This document shows positions 6,847-12,052 of a DNA stretch of 12,052 nucleotides, piece by piece; position 1 is the first letter of the stretch; each line of letters starts with the position of its first letter. The notes beneath the pieces were generated by a model. That model was not told where the DNA came from and did no database searches. It saw only the letters and a list, made by a program, of their open reading frames with translations. The DNA is from Psychrobacter sp. Its GTDB lineage: Bacteria > Pseudomonadota > Gammaproteobacteria > Pseudomonadales > Moraxellaceae. Position numbers and translations under genes: made by a program. Location: the NCBI GenBank assembly GCA_012270355.1, contig JAAXIL010000021.1, forward strand, positions 7,484 through 19,535, written 5' to 3'.

Positions 6847-7434
6847 ATGGCAATCATTATTGGTATTGACCCCGGCTCACGTTTGACCGGATATGGTGTG
6901 ATTCGACAAACAGGCGATAATTTAACGTATTTGGATGCAGGGACGATAAAAACCGACACCAAAGAGATGCCCGATCGCATTGCCCGTATCTTTGCTGGCG
7001 TGACCCGCATCACGGAATATCAGCAAAAATACGGTGGGGAATCCATTTATGCCGCCATTGAGCAAGTGTTCATGGCACAAAACCCTGACTCTGCCCTAAA
7101 ACTTGGGCAAGCACGGGGGGCTGCTATCGCCGCACTGGTAGCAAGAGAAATTGCGGTATCGGAATACACGGCACGGCAAATTAAGCAGTCGGTTTGCGGT
7201 TATGGGGCAGCAGGTAAAGAGCAAGTACAAGAGATGGTGTGTCGCATTCTGAACCTTGAGGTCACCCCGCAAGCAGATGCGGCAGATGGATTAGCTTGTG
7301 CCATTTGTCATGCTCATTCAAGCCATTCAATGAACAAAATTTTAGCTGGAGCAAACCTTGGTGGACGCAGTTCCTCCAAGAAAAAAGGGCGATGGCGTCT
7401 GACAGAAGACGACATCGCCCGATTGGGGAAATAA
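6847..7434 (+). CDS. ruvC: Holliday junction resolvase RuvC
   Basis: RuvC is a dimeric endonuclease that cuts Holliday junctions formed in recombination repair, working with the RuvAB branch-migration motor. The 195-residue protein from ATG 6847 begins [11 protein letters not shown], matching the E. coli start. The four acidic catalytic residues are visible: Asp8 (GIDPGS), Glu72 (AIEQVF), Asp144 and Asp147 (ADAADGLA). [11 protein letters not shown] (81-91) and ARQIKQ (109-114) are also typical of the family. An in-frame ATG at 6838 would add three residues; neither has a clear Shine-Dalgarno sequence. A TATCAT at 6812-6817 could be its -10, without a convincing -35. ruvA and ruvB are not adjacent in this window. 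The Lys/Arg-rich end (about 174-188) fits DNA binding. Its stop lies 10 bases from that of the convergent lipoprotein gene. Confidence 0.95.
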   Translation: MAIIIGIDPGSRLTGYGVIRQTGDNLTYLDAGTIKTDTKEMPDRIARIFAGVTRITEYQQKYGGESIYAAIEQVFMAQNPDSALKLGQARGAAIAALVAREIAVSEYTARQIKQSVCGYGAAGKEQVQEMVCRILNLEVTPQADAADGLACAICHAHSSHSMNKILAGANLGGRSSSKKKGRWRLTEDDIARLGK

Positions 7435-7444
7435 TGCGTTACCG

Positions 7445-8284
7445 TTATTTAATCAATTCACTTTCAACAACGGTGTCTAACACATACGCATATTCTTGGC
7501 TGTCTGCATCCACAGTATAGCGAGATAAACGTAAGATATGACGGTGTTTTTCGTCGTGGGTATAGCCATCGATTTTACCATCAAACATTACCCATTGACC
7601 CGTACTCGCTTTCACGCCATTGTCCGAATAGGTCACAGGACGAACTTGCAAGCAGGTTTTGGTCGTGCCATCGGGGCAAGGCTCTAGGCTTGGATTAACT
7701 TCCCAAAATACGGTTGTCGGTTTACCATATCGGGCAGCATACGTCATTGCTCCTTGCCATACCAAAGTCGAGCCGTTTTCGGTAATTTGGGTGAGGACGG
7801 GAATATCTCCATCTTTCAATTCAAGTTGGCTAGTGCCTACCACCAGATTGGCAAGTTTACGCTCCGCCTCCTTTAATGGTGCACATAGCATCATTGTGGA
7901 CTGCATCGCATCCGATACCATCAAGACGTTATTTTCAATTGTATAACTTGACGACATTGAATTACAACCCACATTAGGTGAGATGTTATCTTTAGTGAAA
8001 TCTAAAGTGGCAGGCTTGCCAGTTTTTTCTAAATTCGTCAACACCGTAATCGGCTGATTATTTCCATCCGTTGCAGTTACCAAAGTCCAATTATGGCTGG
8101 CAAGGTCGCTTAAAGTAATTTGACGATCCACCTTAGCGGTATTGGCATCGGTAACGATGCTAGGCGAATTGTTTGTTGCATTATCGCTAGACATAGATTG
8201 ACATCCAGACAAGGTGATGAACCCTGTCGCAAGAATGGATAACATGGTTAACTGAGTTGATTTTCTTAGGGGTATTAAACGCAT
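7445..8284 (-). CDS. Lipoprotein with META (HslJ-like) and DUF4377 domains
   Basis: The precursor has 279 residues with a type II signal peptide: basic start, hydrophobic 11-25 and a lipobox LSGC with Cys28 as the lipidated residue. A META domain spans about 57-180 and shows the HslJ-type signature GCNSMSSSY...STMMLCAP (106-136). META proteins such as HslJ are envelope proteins linked to heat response and novobiocin resistance in E. coli; no catalytic role is established. A DUF4377-type domain follows at about 203-275 (CLQVRP, then WVMFDGKIDGY and a YVLDTVVE strand). Cys203 and Cys211 flank a DGT and could form a disulfide. The ATG at 8284 has only a weak GAG-type binding site. It starts 42 bases after the GST-like gene on the same strand, so co-transcription is possible. 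The domain names rest on motif recognition; the function is unknown. Confidence 0.8.
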   Translation of the reverse strand: MRLIPLRKSTQLTMLSILATGFITLSGCQSMSSDNATNNSPSIVTDANTAKVDRQITLSDLASHNWTLVTATDGNNQPITVLTNLEKTGKPATLDFTKDNISPNVGCNSMSSSYTIENNVLMVSDAMQSTMMLCAPLKEAERKLANLVVGTSQLELKDGDIPVLTQITENGSTLVWQGAMTYAARYGKPTTVFWEVNPSLEPCPDGTTKTCLQVRPVTYSDNGVKASTGQWVMFDGKIDGYTHDEKHRHILRLSRYTVDADSQEYAYVLDTVVESELIK

Positions 8285-8326
8285 AGTTTGCTCGAAAAAT
8301 GAAAAGTTATGGATATAAAATAATGA

Positions 8327-8986
8327 TTAAATGGGGTTACCTTCAGTACATGCCTTAATGGAATATTCGGCGTGCATTCGCTCATAAAAGTTGACGATAT
8401 TGCTGCCAACGGTATTCGCATCACGGGGGTCAACGCCCATCACTTTGCCAAAGTCTAATCCCAAATATAGCACAATATCGGCGAAACTCAGTTGGTCGTT
8501 TACCAAATACTCATGCCCCGTTAAGATTTTCTCAAAATATGGCAGTGCATTGACCGCCCTTTGGATGGATTTGGGGGCAAACTGAGACACTTGATCTACT
8601 CGATGAGCTTTGGATGGATGTCCATGCTGAAAGGCGAGCATAAAGTTATACATGATTTCAAACTCTGCGGTGCGACGTACCGCACACACCTTTGCCCGGT
8701 GCACAATGTCATTGCCCATGATGGAGCGTTCGCCATACACCCGATCCAAATATTCGCACACCGCTTGTGAATCATTGAGCACCGTGCCATCTTCTAGCAC
8801 TAACACAGGTAATAGTTGCAATGGATTAACGCTCGTAAACGCCTCGGTAAGATGTTGACCTTCGCTAATCTCATAATTCTTCACTGTAATGTCATGCACG
8901 GCGTCTACGGTCAATCCTTTGGCTTTCATTAGACAAATAACTTTGCGAGGATTAGGGGCAGTACGAAAAAGATAGAGTGTTTTCAT
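8327..8986 (-). CDS. Glutathione S-transferase family protein
   Basis: The 219-residue length is normal for a cytosolic bacterial GST. The N-terminal thioredoxin-like domain (about 1-82) begins MKTLYLFRTAPNPRKV and carries the cis-proline (Pro60 in LLPVLVLEDG) and DSQAVCEYLD (72-81), where the SQ pair binds the gamma-glutamyl group of glutathione in this family. The C-terminal helical domain has the N-capping motif LSFADI. The putative active-site position near residues 8-10 reads R-T-A, so Thr9 rather than a typical Tyr, Ser or Cys is the best candidate. The substrate cannot be predicted. The ATG at 8986 has AAGGA six bases upstream. It lies between the zinc-ribbon gene (59 bases) and the META lipoprotein gene (42 bases), all leftward, and the three could be one transcript. 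I cannot name a characterised orthologue. Confidence 0.88.
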   Translation of the reverse strand: MKTLYLFRTAPNPRKVICLMKAKGLTVDAVHDITVKNYEISEGQHLTEAFTSVNPLQLLPVLVLEDGTVLNDSQAVCEYLDRVYGERSIMGNDIVHRAKVCAVRRTAEFEIMYNFMLAFQHGHPSKAHRVDQVSQFAPKSIQRAVNALPYFEKILTGHEYLVNDQLSFADIVLYLGLDFGKVMGVDPRDANTVGSNIVNFYERMHAEYSIKACTEGNPI

Positions 8987-9045
8987 AACAAATCCTTATG
9001 TTTAAAACTAAAATGTGATTTTAAAATCAGCACCCTGCATCATCT

Positions 9046-9615
9046 TCACCAAGGACGATGGCGAGAAAGATAATGCCGAATTTCCTCTCGATGTTCGTGG
9101 TGCTCTAGCCAGTTGGCAAACTCTTCGACCCGTTCAAAGTCGACATCGAGTAACGCTCGGTAGCGGTTTTTGAAATTGAGTATTGCCTCTTCATGTTTGA
9201 GGGTATTTTGCCAGTCGTCACTCATTACATCAGTAAGTTTATCGAGCACATTCAAGTGCTTAAGCAATTGCCATTCATCCCTATCAAGCCACACATCATC
9301 ACAGGTATGACACACGTTGATGGTATTTTCAAGCTCACTATTGATACGATATTTATCCATGTATTTGTTACAGCGTTGGCAACTGATTCCTGTCTCTGTA
9401 TTTTCAAGTTCCGTGACGTCAAAATCTTGATTATTAACGTTTTTATCATTAAGGCGACCTGCATTGTCCTCAAGCCACATACGATAGGTAAGCAAATCGA
9501 TATAAGTACCCTCGCAAGTTTCGCACCGCAGAGCAGGTAAACCAAAATCAAGCTTATAGAGTTTAAGGGGGCGGTCGTTGCAGGTATAACAGTTTAATCG
9601 CATCACTGAATCCAT
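9046..9615 (-). CDS. Protein with two zinc-ribbon (zf-TFIIB-like) modules, function unknown
   Basis: The 189 residues contain two CxxC...CxxC ribbons: Cys9/Cys12 with Cys31/Cys34, and Cys79/Cys82 with Cys102/Cys105. The second is followed by DDVWLDRDEWQLLK (106-119), the sequence characteristic of zf-TFIIB-type zinc-finger proteins, and the first by EGTYIDLLTYRMW, a degenerate version of the same tail. The arrangement looks like an internal duplication. The rest (120-189) is acidic and helical in character and ends in a His/Arg-rich stretch. There is no signal peptide or membrane segment, so a cytoplasmic location is likely. The ATG at 9615 has no clear binding site; the in-frame ATG at 9603 has GGA seven bases upstream and would remove only four residues. 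It has its own predicted promoter and sits downstream of a strong terminator. I do not recognise a characterised function. Confidence 0.8.
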   Translation of the reverse strand: MDSVMRLNCYTCNDRPLKLYKLDFGLPALRCETCEGTYIDLLTYRMWLEDNAGRLNDKNVNNQDFDVTELENTETGISCQRCNKYMDKYRINSELENTINVCHTCDDVWLDRDEWQLLKHLNVLDKLTDVMSDDWQNTLKHEEAILNFKNRYRALLDVDFERVEEFANWLEHHEHREEIRHYLSRHRPW

Positions 9616-9662
9616 AATGTATTATTGAATGCCTGACATTCTTCGTATGTTAATCCAAATTT

Positions 9663-9689
9663 ATTCTATCATACAATATTTTCACTCAA
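9663..9689 (-). promoter_or_regulatory. Possible promoter of the zinc-ribbon gene
   Basis: The minus strand carries TTGAGT (9689-9684), a 15-base spacer, then TAGAAT (9668-9663). TGA directly precedes the hexamer and makes an extended -10. The start would be near 9656, about 40 bases before the ATG. The short spacer lowers confidence. Confidence 0.35.
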
Positions 9690-9716
9690 TCTATCGTCAG
9701 ACGCCAAAAATAGCCC

Positions 9717-9743
9717 AAAAAAAAGACACCCTTACGGGTGTCT
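9717..9743 (-). terminator. Rho-independent terminator of the small lipoprotein gene
   Basis: Read on the minus strand, AGACACCC, a four-base GTAA loop and GGGTGTCT form a perfect 8-bp stem (9743-9724). The stem runs into an uninterrupted run of eight T (9724-9717, the first shared with the last stem base). It lies 18 bases past the lipoprotein stop and separates that gene from the zinc-ribbon gene. Confidence 0.92.
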
Positions 9744-9761
9744 AGTAAAAGCTTGGGAAAA

Positions 9762-10169
9762 CTACTTGACCATTTCCGAAGTTTTCGAAACCACTTCGTT
9801 CAAAATCCATACAGGTTTAACAACTCCTGATGCTTCATCTTTAACGGCTTCTTGGCGTACATCCAAGATGTAACGATAACCTGGCTCAAAAGTGAAGCCC
9901 TGGATATCCCCTGATAATGTATTAAAGTTGGTTTGGAATGGCTGGCGATATTGCAGGCATTCACTTTTCACCATCGTGCCATCGGCAGCAGGCAATTCAC
10001 AAACTGCTTTTTTAGGGTCAATTTCAAGTTTGATGTTAGGAATGTTGACCACTTCAACTACCTTTGGCTCACCGTCAACCACCAACACACGTTCATCGTC
10101 GTACTGCATGGTAGAACAACCCATAAGTGTCATACTAGCAAGAGCAGTCGCAGCAAATAAATATTTCAT
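9762..10169 (-). CDS. Small DUF4377-like lipoprotein
   Basis: From ATG 10169 the precursor has 135 residues. It has a short type II signal peptide (Lys2, hydrophobic 4-16) and a lipobox LMGC with Cys18 lipidated. The mature part contains Cys57 and Cys71 around a DGT, then CLQYRQ (71-76), SGDIQGFTFEPGYRYILDV (86-104) and a final WILNEVVSK strand (121-129). This follows the pattern of the C-terminal domain of the META lipoprotein at 7445-8284, so I assign it as DUF4377-like. An in-frame upstream ATG at 10214 would add 15 polar residues ahead of the signal peptide and lacks a binding site; GAGGA sits six to seven bases before 10169, which decides the start. It is a single-gene unit ending in a strong terminator. 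Function is unknown; an envelope role is inferred from the lipobox only. Confidence 0.8.
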   Translation of the reverse strand: MKYLFAATALASMTLMGCSTMQYDDERVLVVDGEPKVVEVVNIPNIKLEIDPKKAVCELPAADGTMVKSECLQYRQPFQTNFNTLSGDIQGFTFEPGYRYILDVRQEAVKDEASGVVKPVWILNEVVSKTSEMVK

Positions 10170-10340
10170 AAAAAATCCTCGATTTGTTCTATTAATATGA
10201 TGGTGTTGATTCACTTCGCATAAACATACATACAGAAAGTGACAGCACCTAATTCGACAACAATAATTCTAGACGCTAAAACACCTGCAAAACCATATCA
10301 GAATTGTAAGCAATCGTATTAAATTGCTAAATGCTGGGTA
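10170..10340. other. Intergenic region between argJ and the small lipoprotein gene
   Basis: These 171 bases are AT-rich and have no credible ORF. They should hold the lipoprotein promoter, but I see no hexamer pair good enough to call. A six-base inverted repeat (AGCAAT at 10309-10314, ATTGCT at 10323-10328) lies just past the argJ stop but has no T-tract and is too weak for a terminator call. Confidence 0.4.
10174..10181 (-). promoter_or_regulatory. Ribosome binding site deciding the small lipoprotein start
   Basis: The minus strand reads CGAGGA just before a T-run and ATG 10169-10167. It places initiation directly before the MKYLFAAT signal peptide rather than at ATG 10214. Confidence 0.55.
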
Positions 10341-11570
10341 CTAACTACGATAGTCCGCATTGATGGTCACATAATCATGCGACAAGTCACATGTATAAAC
10401 GGTGTCGCTTGCCTTACCACGCCCCAAATCAATGTGAATGGTGATTTCAGGTCGGGTCATCACCGCTTGCCCTTTTGCTTCCGTATAATCTGCATCGAGC
10501 TGACCGCGGGTACAAATGGCAACGTTATCAAGTTTAACCGACACTTTATTTGCGTCTAGATCAGGTACACCGGCATAGCCAACTGCTGCCACAATACGCC
10601 CCCAGTTGGGATCACTGGCGAAAAAGGCGGTTTTAACCAGCGGGGAATGGGCAATGGCATACGCCACATCGCAACATTCTTGCGTGTCTTTGCCACCAGT
10701 AACTGCCACCGTAATAAATTTGGTCGCTCCTTCACCGTCTCGCACAATGAGCGTAGCTAAACGAACAAATATTTTTTCTAGAGCATCAAACAGGGCGTGA
10801 TAATGCGGATGTTGGGTGGAGTTGATCAAGGGTTTATTTAGAGTTTGACCAGTTGCCATGAGCGTACAACAATCGTTGGTTGAGGTGTCGCCGTCCACCG
10901 TAATGCGATTAAAAGATAGATTTACCAAATCTTTGAGCATGGATTGAAGCAATTCGGGAGCAATGTTGGCATCGGTGGCAACAAAGCCGAGCATGGTCGC
11001 CATGTTCGGGCGAATCATGCCAGCACCTTTGGCGATGCCAGTGATGGTATAGGTCTCGCCATCAATTTCTATTTGAGTGCTGGCAACTTTGGGAATAGTG
11101 TCAGTGGTGCAAATGGCATGAGCCGCCTCTTGCCAGTTATCCGCTTGTAGATTTTCAAGACAATCATCCAAACCGCTTACAATCGCGTCACTGTTTAAGG
11201 TTTCGCCAATCACGCCAGTCGAATACGGTAAAATTTGCGATATATTAGTCTTTGTTTTTTCAGCTAGGGCTTTGCATACGTTGGGTTCTCGCGGATAGCC
11301 GTCATCGCCCGTTGCCGCATTGGCATTGCCTGTATTCACCACCAAATAGCGGATGGGGTCATCGCTTTGAATATGCTCACGCACAATCTGTACGGGAGCT
11401 GCCGCAAAGGCGTTTTGCGTGGTCACCACAGCGGTTTGCACAACTGGGGCTAATTCAATTACCAACAAATCACGGCGGTTTTTATAGCGAACGCTTGCCT
11501 CGGTGATGCCAAGTTTAACACCTTGAATTGAGTAAATGGTTTGCGGTAGGGAAGTATCACCAACAGGCAT
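10341..11570 (-). CDS. argJ: Bifunctional ornithine acetyltransferase/N-acetylglutamate synthase (ArgJ)
   Basis: ArgJ moves the acetyl group from N-acetylornithine to glutamate in the cyclic arginine pathway; bifunctional forms also use acetyl-CoA to make N-acetylglutamate. The 409-residue precursor is of usual length. The self-cleavage site is visible in [21 protein letters not shown]: cleavage between Ala191 and Thr192 would free Thr192 as the nucleophile and give alpha and beta chains. The oxyanion-hole Thr-Gly occurs in STGVIGE (118-124), and [16 protein letters not shown] and the C-terminal INADYRS are also characteristic. Whether it is mono- or bifunctional cannot be settled from sequence alone. 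ATG 11570 has only a weak GAG-type site eight to ten bases upstream. It starts 43 bases after xthA on the same strand, so the two may be co-transcribed. No other arg genes are visible. Confidence 0.95.
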   Translation of the reverse strand: MPVGDTSLPQTIYSIQGVKLGITEASVRYKNRRDLLVIELAPVVQTAVVTTQNAFAAAPVQIVREHIQSDDPIRYLVVNTGNANAATGDDGYPREPNVCKALAEKTKTNISQILPYSTGVIGETLNSDAIVSGLDDCLENLQADNWQEAAHAICTTDTIPKVASTQIEIDGETYTITGIAKGAGMIRPNMATMLGFVATDANIAPELLQSMLKDLVNLSFNRITVDGDTSTNDCCTLMATGQTLNKPLINSTQHPHYHALFDALEKIFVRLATLIVRDGEGATKFITVAVTGGKDTQECCDVAYAIAHSPLVKTAFFASDPNWGRIVAAVGYAGVPDLDANKVSVKLDNVAICTRGQLDADYTEAKGQAVMTRPEITIHIDLGRGKASDTVYTCDLSHDYVTINADYRS

Positions 11571-11613
11571 AATTTATTCTCGCAACATTAAATTATTCAA
11601 TAAAATCCAGAAA

Positions 11614-12052
11614 TCACCACTCAAATGCCGCCCAAACAGGGGCATGATCCGAAGGCTTATCCATGCCTCGAATGTCATAGCTGATGCCGGCTTGCTGGCT
11701 AAAGTCTTTAAGGTCGGGCGTGCATAAAATATGGTCGATGCGTAACCCCCGTTTTGGCTCGTCGTTAAAGCCTCTTGAGCGATAATCAAACCAACTGTAT
11801 ATGTCTTCCACCTCGGGCGAGTGCAGACGATAGGTATCGGTTAAGTCCAATTTCATGAGCGTCTCGTACCACTCCCGCTCTTCGGGCAGAAATGAACATT
11901 TACCTTGTTTAAGCCAGCGTTTCATGCTCGCCTCGCCAATGCCCACATCGCTGTCGCTCGGAGCGATGTTCATGTCGCCCATGATGATTAGGCTTCGCCC
12001 TTCACCTTTAAGCTGATCAATATAAGCCGTAAGCGACGCATAATATTCCCGC
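11614..12052 (-). CDS. xthA: Exodeoxyribonuclease III (XthA), C-terminal part (cut by right edge)
   Basis: Exonuclease III is the main AP endonuclease of base-excision repair and also a 3'-5' exonuclease on duplex DNA. The frame is open to the window edge and about 145 residues are visible. They hold IIMGDMNIAP with the catalytic Asp and Asn, KRWLKQGKCSFLPEEREW, FSWFDYR-like YSWFDYRSRGF, GLRIDHILC with the catalytic Asp region, and MDKPSDHAPVWAAF with the catalytic Asp-His pair near the end. The match to E. coli ExoIII is close throughout, which separates it from other endonuclease/exonuclease/phosphatase family members. The start and roughly the first half lie outside the window. It ends at TGA 11616-11614, 43 bases before argJ, with no terminator between them. 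Confidence 0.93.
   Translation of the reverse strand, partial: REYYASLTAYIDQLKGEGRSLIIMGDMNIAPSDSDVGIGEASMKRWLKQGKCSFLPEEREWYETLMKLDLTDTYRLHSPEVEDIYSWFDYRSRGFNDEPKRGLRIDHILCTPDLKDFSQQAGISYDIRGMDKPSDHAPVWAAFEW

Noticed and set aside
10169..10214. Upstream ATG 10214 for the small lipoprotein
   Set aside because: It would place 15 polar, His-rich residues before a textbook lipoprotein signal peptide, and GAGGA precedes the inner ATG.
10309..10328. Terminator after argJ
   Set aside because: The stem is only six pairs with an eight-base loop and no T-tract follows on the minus strand.
1..12052. CRISPR arrays, insertion sequences, phage genes, tRNA or toxin-antitoxin pairs
   Set aside because: No regularly spaced repeats, terminal inverted repeats, transposase or integrase motifs, tRNA-like cloverleaf or paired small ORFs were seen on either strand.

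Overview
The window looks like core chromosome of a gammaproteobacterium, most likely a member of the Moraxellaceae (Moraxella/Psychrobacter type). That placement is an inference from a PilS/PilR pair, a 6S RNA of gammaproteobacterial form, GpmI followed directly by an S41 protease, a META+DUF4377 lipoprotein and moderate GC content. No database search was possible. I see no transposon, prophage, CRISPR array, tRNA or rRNA.

Layout from left to right. The 3' part of pilS and all of pilR read rightward (2-2323); they form the two-component system that controls type IV pilin transcription with sigma-54. They meet, tail to tail, a leftward gpmI-ctpA operon (5602-2342). gpmI is intact. ctpA, a periplasmic S41/PDZ protease, is split by an in-frame TAG inside its PDZ domain. 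A 467-base gap after that holds a rightward 6S RNA gene (about 5793-6007) and a perfect 13-bp hairpin that can terminate both this RNA and the leftward fxsA gene. fxsA encodes a membrane protein with an unusual Gly/Met/Asn-rich tail. ruvC follows rightward.

From 7445 to the right edge every gene reads leftward: a META+DUF4377 lipoprotein, a glutathione S-transferase-like protein, a protein with two zinc ribbons, a small DUF4377-like lipoprotein with a strong terminator, argJ, and the 3' part of xthA (exonuclease III) cut by the window edge.

Functionally this is a mosaic of housekeeping genes: pilus regulation, envelope proteolysis, glycolysis, global RNA polymerase control, Holliday junction resolution, base-excision repair and arginine biosynthesis. 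I found no new multi-gene system. The points most worth a second look are the interrupted ctpA with a possible internal restart, its 146-residue stretch without any Lys or Arg, the 6S RNA without its usual downstream neighbour, and two lipoproteins that share a Cys-DGT-K-Cys-Leu-Gln-x-Arg signature.
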